From Strongylocentrotus pallidus (lineage: Eukaryota; Echinodermata; Echinoidea; Camarodonta; Strongylocentrotidae), in NCBI GenBank assembly GCA_030265145.1, contig JARBES010000118.1:24150021-24171040 (forward strand): a DNA stretch of 21,020 nucleotides, written 5' to 3'. The notes below the pieces were generated by a model. It ran no database searches, was not told where the DNA came from, and saw nothing but the letters and a program-made list of their open reading frames with translations. Position numbers and translations under genes: made by a program. Every line of letters begins with the position of its first letter. Position 1 is the stretch's first letter. Below, piece after piece: positions 12,201 through 18,000 of this stretch.

Positions 12201-14520
12201 TTAATAAAATCAGTAACCTGTTCTGTACAGTCATGTAGAAAGGTTTGTCAACTGTTTTTTGTAACTCTCATGCATGTGTTTATCAATGTGTTCGTTGATT
12301 AACTGATTTGTGATCAGATGCCATCTTTGGTGATTTTGAATTATAGTCCTCACGGAAGTCTTTGGACTTTAATAACCAAATGAAATCGTCCTTCCATGTT
12401 CATGGTTCAATTAAATGTCTCCCCTTATTACCACAGTGTGGCATCCTTTTTTTTGTTGAGTTTCGTACCTGTTGAAGCATTCCATTTCAGTTGAGTTGGA
12501 GGGCCACCTTCCTACGACACTGGCATTGGCCCATATCCTTGGGGTAGAGTCTAGCAGCCATTTGAATTGTTTGCTTATCTGTGTTTTAAAGAAGAACATA
12601 AATGGTAAGGTTAGCACTATGGCATACTTTCATAAATTTGACATCTTCATGTACCACAGTGGAATTTGCTAACTATCTCATCTGTAATCTAAATGGATCT
12701 GAAATGTTGTATTTAAAAAACTGAATATACAAATGAAAATTGAAATGTGATCATAGAAATTGACTGAGGTGAAGTAAATGGGTACCTGGTAGGAATTTAT
12801 TCCTTGAAACGCAGCGGGCGTAACAGCTGCACTGCTAAAGCCAGGGAAATTATGCTGCATTATTGTAGAGCGCTTAGAGACTTCTGATAAAGTAAGGCGC
12901 TATATAAGCAAATATAATTATTTAAAGGTAGATGAATCCCATATCCATTATCCCCTTCATGTATACTTACTCTATACATATTCTGGAGATCACACATAGG
13001 AAGGAATTTCAGTAGGTAGATGAGGAGTTCGTCTGGGAGGTCAGTGAGCATGGTTTTTGGCAGCTTACTATTGCTCCTGAGAACCCGTACGTGGAGACTT
13101 GTTGCCCTCGACGACAACGACATCGGTGACTGTTTGGTCATCTCAGACGATGACCTTGCAGGCAAGGTTCGGCTACAAGTATCTACAAATCATAAAAGAT
13201 GGATAATCCTTACAACTGCATGGGTTGGAAACTGTTAGACCCTAGTAACTAGTTATAATTTTCAGGATCTCCTAGTCTCTTTATATTATCTTATTCATTC
13301 ATTAAGGCATTAATTTTAAGAACACTTTGTATGCTTGTATTATTGATGATTTTTATCTTAATTCATACCAATATCAACATTCAACAACAAGAACTGTTCA
13401 ATACAATTAAAATGAGATTATGAGACGTTGCAGAAAATGAAAGAAGTTTCAAAATAAATTTTAGTTTTCATCCTAACTTTTAAAAAGAGTGTCTGGAGGT
13501 GTTTTGATCTTCTCAGAAATAAGTAGTACCCATGATAAAATAATTTGATTTTTGTTTTCAGATTTTGTTGAAAATAGATCTAAATCTACTGACTGTTGAG
13601 GACATACATAACATGGTAACACCTACCACATTTCATGTCAATCTGTGCATTTTGTTTGGGATCATTTTCAAATTTTTGAAAGTTTTCAGCAAAGAAAAAT
13701 TCCAAGTCATGGACGAATGAAATGGCACAAAACATAGATCTAGTAGCAAGTGCATTTAGTGTCTGTAATCCTGCATAGACCTACGGCTCTGTGCAGTTGT
13801 AAGGGGAGGATATTCAAATTGTAAAAATGTAATCTCATAACAAAATTGATCAGTAAAAAAAAACTTTAAAAAAATCAAACAAAATCATGATGATCAAGAT
13901 CAAGTACAGTACTACAGTAGATCTAGACCCTAGATTTACTGTATTTAGTTGATGTTAAGTGTTAATTCTTATATCTAGATCTCATTAGTAGATTGATTAA
14001 ACCTCAACAAATTAAGTCAAATGCAAAAGAGTCATTTTAAAAATGACTTGATCTGCTGATCAAATTTCAAATGGGGAAATGGCAAATGAAACGATTGCCG
14101 ATCACTTCGTCTTTGTGATCAGAATCTCACTCTCAAAAATAAATGGTGCATCTTACACTTAACATTTTGAAAATAATAATTGATACGAATAAATTTAAAG
14201 ATTATTGTTTGGGAAGATATCTACATTTGACAGATCAGATGGACAAAAAGAATTTGTTTGGATTAAAGTCGAAGTTGTCGGATGAAAGAGTCAAAAGCCA
14301 GTCGCTCGCGCTCCAGCTCCCTAACGGTTTAAAGGCCAACGGCTCAACACACAGCCAGGAGTGTCGGCGTGCCTTCCCACCAACGACTGCATGAGCGGCT
14401 TTCAAACTCGAAGAATGGACTTAGACCCTACTTACCAAAGCCCTTATAACCTGAAATTAAAAGACATCTCACTGCTCATTATTTAAAATATAGTTGAAAG
14501 ATATGTATCTTACCCCTCAT
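2765..14520 (-). CDS. CCNF: Cyclin F, F-box and cyclin-box protein, complete 16-exon model
   Basis: Cyclin F is the founding F-box protein. It recruits substrates to a SKP1-CUL1-F-box ubiquitin ligase through its cyclin domain and limits centrosome, histone and DNA-replication factors in S/G2. Coding exons: 14514-14520, 12971-13182, 12469-12578, 11809-11876, 11193-11374, 10464-10517, 9870-9998, 9336-9413, 8679-8830, 7605-7769, 6960-7083, 6245-6425, 5538-5625, 4578-4847, 3693-3844, 2765-3246. All junctions are GT-AG, phases agree, and the sum is 2454 nt (817 aa). Domains in order: F-box about 46-90 (DLPDELLIYLLKFLP), Sel1-like helices about 91-290 (including WLLIRPPW at 163-170), cyclin box N about 300-405 with MRYIL at 330-334, cyclin box C about 428-540 (AAVKQRF at 532-538), then a Ser-rich, acidic and basic tail. 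The cyclin part aligns closely with vertebrate CCNF from memory. The N-terminus and tail are divergent. The start exon is the least certain part. Confidence 0.93.
3329..3434 (+). repeat. Homopurine tract in CCNF intron 15
   Basis: Over 100 bases almost wholly A and G (gaagg, gaaaag, gaggag units; only a few T and C), so homopyrimidine in the CCNF transcript. It ends about 85 bp upstream of the exon 16 acceptor and is followed on the plus strand by a 15-base C run at 3471-3485. Such tracts can form triplex structures. Confidence 0.8.
3693..3844 (-). CDS. CCNF: CCNF exon 15: regulatory tail
   Basis: Acceptor tttcatttgcag, donor ATTACTG|GTAAGC; phase 2 in, phase 1 out. Residues 608-657 include RSDRVSTPTHEFPEDEEPWL, resembling RGSFVTTPTAELSSQEETLL of human cyclin F, then an acidic stretch (FDISDSDINPQ). 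Reading through the donor would reach a TAG at 3637 after 18 more codons, so intron retention gives a short alternative C-terminus. Confidence 0.9.
4578..4847 (-). CDS. CCNF: CCNF exon 14: end of cyclin box C and acidic linker
   Basis: Acceptor tttgccaaccag, donor CAAAT|GTAAGA; phase 2 on both sides. Encodes residues 518-606: YLDDPVKDHRDVTLAAVKQR then F (vertebrate FHDDAPKDYRQVSLTAVKQRF), an acidic stretch CVEEDEEVIDEEP and a basic cluster SPSRKSRGQ. A TAA follows in frame just after the donor, so splicing at GTAAGA is needed to continue. A (TTTA)n run sits just upstream of the acceptor. Confidence 0.94.
4862..4900 (+). repeat. (TTTA)n microsatellite next to CCNF exon 14
   Basis: atttatttatttatttatttattcatttatttttttg sits 15 bp upstream (in the gene's sense) of the exon 14 acceptor. 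On the CCNF strand it is (AATA)n, leaving only tctgctttgccaac as polypyrimidine tract. Confidence 0.85.
5538..5625 (-). CDS. CCNF: CCNF exon 13 (88 nt)
   Basis: Acceptor ctctctttgcag, donor AAATG|GTAGGT; phase 1 in, phase 2 out. Residues 488-516 and part of Cys517 read DFPWPTPLVAHTGFELCDLV, then QCTLHLHSK. It is equivalent to the vertebrate PWTTQLWDLTGFSYEDLIPC segment that ends in HKKC. Identified by phase and by the TGF-x-x-x-DL and HLH-x-K-C pattern. Confidence 0.9.
5992..6135. mobile_element. Short inverted-repeat element in CCNF intron 12
   Basis: The ends are a perfect 16-bp inverted repeat, GTCTTACAAAGAGTTG at 5992-6007 and its complement at 6120-6135. Inside are two small palindromes (gcgattgat..atcaatcgc and gtgattaatatcagtcac). 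This is a foldback/MITE pattern of about 144 bp. The GC-rich flank gaggcccc after the right end may belong to the element. Confidence 0.65.
6245..6425 (-). CDS. CCNF: CCNF exon 12: C-terminal cyclin box
   Basis: Acceptor gaccacaacag, donor GGTGCAG|GTAATT; phase 0 in, phase 1 out. Residues 428-487 contain YLALYISELSLLHADFGQYS, matching LCSFLCELSLLHTSLSAYAP, then an Ala/Leu-rich helix (IAACSLFLAQLVLG). Confidence 0.95.
6614..6650 (+). repeat. C17 run followed by (TC)n(AC)n, CCNF intron 11
   Basis: Seventeen C residues at 6614-6630, then tctctctctcacacactctc. A simple repeat, likely length-polymorphic. Confidence 0.9.
6960..7083 (-). CDS. CCNF: CCNF exon 11: end of N-terminal cyclin box
   Basis: Acceptor cttcatcgcag, donor CTGAGG|GTAAGG; phase 2 in, phase 0 out. 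Residues 387-427 include ITIREAAWLTDGTYKYEDVV, equivalent to LTIREAVWLTDNTYKYEDLV, followed by RMLGDVVATLKGNLR. Confidence 0.96.
7368..7555 (-). mobile_element. tRNA-derived SINE in CCNF intron 10
   Basis: The minus strand repeats the head of the 17378 copy almost exactly (cacttgactatcaatccaagggttgagggtttgaatcccagcc). The B box is GGTTTGAATCC at 7502-7512. The body has caagacatggtggagagcgctacat and the element ends in a ctatatataag tail with (att)n. In the CCNF sense. Confidence 0.8.
7605..7769 (-). CDS. CCNF: CCNF exon 10: core of N-terminal cyclin box
   Basis: Acceptor ttcttttcag, donor TCAAG|GTAATA; phase 2 on both sides. Residues 332-385: YILVDWLVEVGSMKDYSCLT, then VDRYL and LQLVGITCMVICSR. 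This is the most conserved part of the gene. The MRYIL/DWLVEV block is cyclin helix 1 with the substrate-binding hydrophobic patch. Met330 and Leu334 correspond to human M309 and L313. Confidence 0.97.
8210..8723. repeat. Three tandem copies, about 170-185 bp, including the 3' end of CCNF exon 9
   Basis: Copies start near 8210, 8388 and 8571. Each contains tgtacaacagacc-atctaacta, cttaatttctgctaattttttgtcaagtatcctgctct and ttacctcattgcactattgagtcc. The last block is the end of exon 9 plus its donor on the minus strand. Spacings between equivalent bases are 185 and about 172 bp. Only the third copy (8571-8723) overlaps the real exon 9. The others lie in intron 9. Confidence 0.9.
8679..8830 (-). 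CDS. CCNF: CCNF exon 9: linker into the cyclin box
   Basis: Acceptor ctccccctacag, donor ATGAG|GTAAAG; phase 0 in, phase 2 out. Encodes residues 281-330 and part of Arg331, ending SKNGLNSAMR, the counterpart of VQKGLNDTMR. It begins the hydrophobic-patch motif completed by exon 10. Its last 40 or so bases with the donor are repeated twice further into the next intron, and the intron before it carries a tandem duplication. Confidence 0.93.
8829..9200. repeat. Tandem duplication, period 186 bp, in CCNF intron 8
   Basis: The block gaatgaagataaagtatgaa, with the following ataattgaaatatatggatt and aggcaccaaaagatacat, occurs from 8864 and again from 9050. Both copies begin with a ctgt-gggg-aga-gacaga motif. 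In the first copy that motif is the acceptor of exon 9, so the unit starts at the intron-exon border. Confidence 0.88.
9336..9413 (-). CDS. CCNF: CCNF exon 8 (78 nt)
   Basis: Acceptor atttctacag, donor GCTAAA|GTGAGT; phase 0 on both sides. Residues 255-280 include NILRQLREFASQGCLEAK, matching LHSFRKLRDYAAKGCWEAQ. With exons 6 and 7 it forms a run of three symmetric exons. Confidence 0.93.
9554..9826 (+). mobile_element. tRNA-derived SINE in CCNF intron 7
   Basis: The head ttgccatggtctagtggataacgtcacttgactgtggatcac has a good A box (tggtctagtgg) but a decayed B box (gtttaagtcc). The body shares caagacatta, ccactctccaccctggtgta and aaatgggtac with the 17378 copy, and ggaacttattccttgaa with the 12772 copy. 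It ends in a gtgcattataaatgtagttattatta tail. Antisense to CCNF. Confidence 0.8.
9870..9998 (-). CDS. CCNF: CCNF exon 7: second helical repeat
   Basis: Acceptor ctatcacag, donor GACAGT|GTAAGT; phase 0 on both sides. Encodes residues 212-254. VWLKKAADAGSVAASYEYWK lines up with LFEEAAHQGCLTSSYLLWE of vertebrate cyclin F, a Sel1-like helix pair. Confidence 0.9.
10464..10517 (-). CDS. CCNF: CCNF exon 6 (54 nt)
   Basis: Acceptor cttatttacag, donor TTGAG|GTAGGT; phase 0 on both sides. Encodes residues 194-211, EADRSVLFCLAKLHSFIE, in the place of vertebrate THKASILHCLGRVLSLFE. The exon is symmetric, so skipping it would keep the reading frame. Confidence 0.9.
10980..11179 (+). mobile_element. MITE-like element, family A, full copy in CCNF intron 5
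   Basis: Ends are terminal inverted repeats: TTAAAGCCTGTCTGCACTA on the left and the reverse complement of TAGTGCAGTCCTGCTTTAA on the right (mismatches near the middle). Each is bounded by TTAA, consistent with TTAA target duplication as made by piggyBac-type transposases. No coding capacity. The right end lies about 13 bp inside the intron from the exon 5 donor. Confidence 0.75.
11193..11374 (-). CDS. CCNF: CCNF exon 5: Sel1-like region with WLLIRPPW
   Basis: Acceptor cattttcag, donor TCAAAG|GTAGGA; phase 1 in, phase 0 out. Encodes residues 133-193, including SRAAKYFSSAEKL and the signature FTWLLIRPPWSNCGTCCKA, equivalent to FIWLFIRPPWSVSGSCCKA in vertebrates. An inverted-repeat element ends only about 13 bp past its donor. 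Confidence 0.95.
11809..11876 (-). CDS. CCNF: CCNF exon 4: first Sel1-like repeat
   Basis: Acceptor ttttctacag, donor GAAGGAG|GTGAGA; phase 2 in, phase 1 out. Residues 111-132 read VAELGNLEALIKLGVAYLYS then EG, a near match to vertebrate AAEKGNFEAAVKLGIAYLYNEG. This G-x-x-A-x-x-x-L-G-x-x-Y pattern is the Sel1-like repeat core. The track of possible ORFs misses the exon because it is only 68 nt long. Confidence 0.93.
12469..12578 (-). CDS. CCNF: CCNF exon 3: end of F-box, WANAS segment
   Basis: Acceptor aaaacacag, donor AACAG|GTACGA; phase 0 in, phase 2 out. Encodes residues 74-109 and part of Arg110. ISKQFKWLLDSTPRIWANAS matches the vertebrate segment around HSQLKDLVDNHASVWACAS, where the conserved Trp closes the F-box. 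RWPSNSTEMECFNR parallels LWPSPGNLKLFER. Confidence 0.9.
12772..12930 (+). mobile_element. 5'-truncated SINE in CCNF intron 2
   Basis: Starts inside the SINE body (aagtaaatgggtacctggtaggaatttattccttgaa, shared with the 9554 copy). It runs through gtagagcgcttagagac to the typical 3' end aaggcgctatataagcaaatataattattt. The tRNA-like head is missing. Antisense to CCNF. Confidence 0.75.
12971..13182 (-). CDS. CCNF: CCNF exon 2: N-terminal leader and start of F-box
   Basis: Acceptor atttgtag and donor AGA|GTAAGT; enters in phase 1, leaves in phase 0. Encodes residues 3-73: a Ser/Arg-rich leader, then the F-box helices TDLPDELLIYLLKFLPMCDL (49-68). The Leu-Pro-x-Glu-Leu and Leu-x-x-Leu-Pro spacing is the F-box signature that binds SKP1. 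The leader lacks the Cys-rich stretch (CRCAKCFCYP) that I recall from vertebrate cyclin F. Confidence 0.9.
13183..14513 (-). other. CCNF: CCNF intron 1, mostly featureless
   Basis: 1331 bp, strongly AT-rich apart from a GC-richer island at about 14290-14400. The island has three Myb-like AACG motifs (14323, 14338, 14382) and a ttcaaa/TTTGAA. It could be an alternative promoter or noncoding exon, but nothing decides this. The rest shows no gene or repeat that I recognise. Confidence 0.5.
14514..14520 (-). CDS. CCNF: CCNF coding exon 1 (7 nt: start codon, Arg, first base of Asp)
   Basis: On the minus strand the sequence reads AAAAG-ATG-AGG-G followed by GTAAGA, a near-ideal donor. It leaves phase 1, exactly what exon 2 needs (its first two bases AT complete GAT, Asp3). 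No in-frame ATG suited to initiate upstream of the F-box exists in exon 2 before Met17. Human cyclin F also has only about 30 residues before its F-box. The alternative is a start at Met17 or Met23 in exon 2 with a noncoding exon 1, so this start is inferred from phase and donor quality, not homology. Confidence 0.5.
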
Positions 14521-14646
14521 CTTTTGAGAAGACGATTAGCTGCACTCAGAAGTAGAAAAAGAGCTATAATTTTGAAAAATATTTACACATATCGCTGGTA
14601 GCGGCCGCCTTCAGTTAGCTGTAAATGGGAGTGCATCATTCAGTCA

Positions 14647-14661
14647 TTCAAGTTTAGCGCG
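14647..14661 (-). promoter_or_regulatory. CCNF: CDE/CHR-like cell-cycle element (CGCGC-TAAA-CTTGAA)
   Basis: In the CCNF sense the bases read CGCGC, a 4-bp spacer, then CTTGAA. A GC-rich CDE exactly 4 bp before a CHR (TTTGAA or accepted variants such as CTTGAA) is the signature of DREAM/MMB-regulated G2/M genes. It lies about 127 bp upstream of the proposed CCNF start and in the matching orientation. The other strand reads TTTAGCGCG, an E2F-like site. Motif match only. Confidence 0.5.
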
Positions 14662-14728
14662 TCTGTTTTCAATGAATACACATGCCAGCCGTTTGTGTTT
14701 ACGTCCGTTATGAGCTTCGGCGCCCGTG

Positions 14729-14733
14729 ATTGG
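14729..14733 (-). promoter_or_regulatory. CCNF: CCAAT box (NF-Y site)
   Basis: GGCCAATCAC on the minus strand, in the CCNF sense, about 68 bp upstream of the CDE/CHR-like pair. NF-Y boxes upstream of a CHR are typical of vertebrate cyclin and mitotic gene promoters. It could serve HID1 as well, since NF-Y sites work in both directions. Confidence 0.45.
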
Positions 14734-14817
14734 CCAAAAGAATTGCGCTTCCATTAGAAGTACCCGCCCATCTTTGAGGTCAACGGAAATACATGACCTT
14801 TCACATTTACTACTTCC

Positions 14818-14825
14818 TGACGTCA
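14818..14825. promoter_or_regulatory. HID1: Palindromic CRE (TGACGTCA)
   Basis: A perfect 8-bp cAMP-response element (CREB/ATF site), 152 bp upstream of the HID1 ATG. In mammals HID1 is enriched in endocrine and secretory cells, where CREB control is common; the link here is inference from one motif. Confidence 0.4.
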
Positions 14826-14977
14826 TCGTGTATGTTTTCGTGCTACGTTGATTTCTGCTACGATCTAAATCCACGTAAATAAATGTTCAAGCTAACATAA
14901 TTTTCATATCTTACGTTTAAAGAAGGAATTGATGAAATTGTGACAAGCAAGACGGTCATCAGCATTCTACATTCGAG

Positions 14978-15043
14978 ATGGGAAGTTCAGACTCGAAGCT
15001 GAATTTTAGGAAAGCAGTTGTACAGCTGACAACGAAAACACAG
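14978..15043 (+). CDS. HID1: HID1 exon 1: N-myristoylated start
   Basis: Starts at the ATG after attcgag. Encodes 22 residues, MGSSDSKLNFRKAVVQLTTK then TQ, ending at donor ACACAG|GTGATT in phase 0. Gly2 followed by Ser at positions 3 and 6 fits the N-myristoyltransferase consensus (G-x-x-x-S/T). Confidence 0.97.
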
Positions 15044-18000
15044 GTGATTTATAATTCTAGTTTCTACGTCAACATCATACACGTTCTCCAGTGTATGCAT
15101 GCATGTATTGAGTTGTTAATAATCGAGGTACAGCTGGTACAGTGGCACTGCACTGCACTGGTGGTAGTGCATGGTAGTGTGTGGTAGTAGAGTGTCTAAA
15201 GTGAGTGTGGAGTGTGGTAGACCCACGTCCATGTCCATCATTATGGATTGGATGTGTTTAATGAGATATAAATAAACTGTATTATTATTAATATTAGGAA
15301 CAAAACAAAAATATACGAAGCGTTCTTTGGCAGGGGGGGGGGGGGGGGAGGCGGGCCGAGGGCGAGCGGGGGGAGGGTTTTTTAAATTATAATTTAATCT
15401 TAGGAGGGAGAGTTTCAGGTATTTGATGTAAGATCTATATTGTTTCTGCTCTGTCATTATTTGTCCTTTAGAACGTATGAGCTTGTTTTTGTATTATCTA
15501 TAAAATGTAATTTTTTGCTCCTCGAGGCTCGACGTGCACACAAAGTGCGAAATCTTCAAGGCCTTGATTGAGGCAGCACTTTCCTTGAAAGAAGAAGAAG
15601 ATTTCTTTTTTATGGAAGCACGATAAACAATATTTTTTTTAAAAAGTCACTGCCTGGCATTGCAGTAGAAGTTCTACTCCTCTAGAGTATACTAATATAT
15701 GTGTAGAGGTCTGCATGTACATGTATGAAGAAGATGGAATCAGCAACCAATTTTTTAATTTTTTTTTTTATAAATGAATATTTTAGGACTTTATCAGTTT
15801 TTTTCTCTGTCAAACTTTAAGGTTACCAAGTGCTGTTATTCAAAATATCAATTGTTAACTTTTGCATTTTCTTTTGAAAGAATCGACTTCATTTTAGGTC
15901 TTAGTTAATCAATTTTGTCAAGATTCTTAATGAGTATTTTGCACTTATATTATCAAGATTTCCTCAGATTAAATGAGAAATGAATTGAGGTTCATTTCTT
16001 TGAATGAATACCTGTATCTGAAATAATGAGAGGAGATGTGGAGGGGAGCAGAATGCCAGAAAGTTTATTAATATTAGTGCCGGTACATTTTTTTGTCTAG
16101 AAATTAATCTGATTTAAAAACTTTTACGAAGTACATTTGAGAACGAGTTATACAAAATTTTGTGTTATATTTTAGACATCCCCAAATCAAAATATTTCTA
16201 ATGGCAGCTACATGTACTTCTTCTTCTTCGTCATCGTCTTCTTTTACCTATCCCCCAGATTTATTATAACTTGACTGGTAAGAAAGTGTTCTCATTTTCC
16301 TTTTTAAATCATGTCTTTTCTTTCTGATTTTTTTTCTCTCTGCTCGGCTCCTATATATCACAGCCTGTAGAAGCAGGTGATGATGCATTCTGGGACCAGT
16401 TTTGGGCTGACAGCGTAACCAGTGTGACCGATGTCTTTGCGCTCATCCCGGCCGCTGAGATCAGAGCACTCAGAGAAGAATCGCCATCCAATCTAGCAAC
16501 TCTCTGCTACAAGGTATAGTCCAATTTTTCTGAATGGGGCCCTGTTTCATCAATTTTTTTATCAATAACAAGTTACATGTACAATAACTGTTATAAGCTA
16601 CTGAAATTGTGGCAACTGATTGACTGAGAGCTAATTTGTCATATATTTTAGCTTTTGCTATTGATAAAAAGTTATATAACACAGCTAGGGCCCTGATTCT
16701 TTTGTGTCTGCACTTGGGTATTTACTGGAGCATTTTTTAGTTTCTGTAAATAAAGTGTAGCCTCCTTCCTTTCAAATGCACTCATGCAGTGGGGTGATGA
16801 CAATGGCATCTAAACCCTATGGAAGAAGACTCACTGTAAATTAAAATGTGACCTTATAAAAATGTCCTCCATTAGATTGAAGTTGAATTTTGTATTTGAA
16901 TGAAGTCAATTAAAAACTCGCCCCCAAAGAGGTCGAATAGGAAACTGCTGAACAATTCTTATAATTTCAGATGGACTTGAAACAAGTTTGTCCACCACTT
17001 GTTCTTAAAAAAAAGAAAAAACCTTGGACCCAGTTGCAAAACCAAATTCAAAATGTTCACCCTCTTTAATAAGGCATACATTCTTGGAGTGCCAGCGTTA
17101 TAAATATGACTTGTTTTGTTTGTTATGCCTTCTTTGAATAATTAGATACTCTACATCCTATTTTACACACTAAAATTTAGCCATGAAACATCCAAAATAA
17201 TTCAGAAATGTATGAATTCACCAGCAGTGTACAGTTTTAAAAACTCAGCATTTATTACTCACTCACATGTACTCTAGCTTCAGAATTAGTTAATTAATAC
17301 AGTCTCCCAGTCCTTCGGTCTTTAGCTTTTATAACTTCTTTTTTATCCATCACATATCAAACTGATACTAAATAAAGGCGTTGTGGTGTAGTGGTTCAGT
17401 CACTCGACTCTCAATCCAAGGGTTGAGGGTTCGAGTCCCAGCCCAGCACTTGTGTCGGTTGGCAAGACATCAATCCACATTTGCCACTCTCCACCCAGGT
17501 GTAAATGGGTACCTGGCAACTGCTGAGGTACATGTAGCGATAGTCGCAGGGCCCTCAGGAAGAACAGCATTGAAGCTGATGAGGCTTCTCTGGGTAAACC
17601 AAAATTAATATATTATTATTTTTCATTATTTTAATCAACCACTCTTTTTGTCTCTTCAAGGCTGTGGAGAAGCTGGTTTCTGCTGCTGAATCCGGATGCT
17701 CCGCCCCTAGAGACCAACAGGTGGTGCTCAATGCAGCCCGCCTCCTTACCCGTATACTCCCTTATATCTTCGAGGATCCTGATTGGAGAGGATTCTTCTG
17801 GTCTACGTTACCCGGCCAATCGGTGAGTAGCTTATATAAGATGTTCAGCTTGGAAGGGGGTACTACAGTACAGCATCCACGAAAATATGTTTTGCAGCCT
17901 GAATAAATTCCCAGCAAACACTTATCTTCTTCATATACATACTTTGATTGTTTCATTCTAAAAACAATAAAGGATACACCATGTATATTCCTTCTCGGGT

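Larger units (their letters stand above)
14521..14977. promoter_or_regulatory. Shared bidirectional promoter region of CCNF and HID1
   Basis: The 457 bp between the two start codons have more CpG-bearing motifs than the flanking introns (for example gcggccgcc at 14600-14608 and tagcgcg at 14655-14661). They carry a CCAAT box, a CDE/CHR-like pair and a palindromic CRE, listed separately. No convincing TATA box is seen for either gene. Both 5' untranslated regions must lie here, unless further noncoding first exons exist. Confidence 0.65.

Noticed and set aside
14143-14394. 83-codon plus-strand frame in CCNF intron 1
   Set aside because: No family resemblance and no splice signals tying it to HID1.
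14644-14874. 76-codon minus-strand frame as the CCNF N-terminus
   Set aside because: It lacks an ATG at its start, shows no cyclin F similarity, and lies over the promoter motifs.
17378-17450. Possible genuine tRNA gene with a perfect B box
   Set aside because: The region does not fold into a full cloverleaf that I can see. It is followed by a SINE body and has a near-identical relative at 7368-7555, so it is a SINE head.
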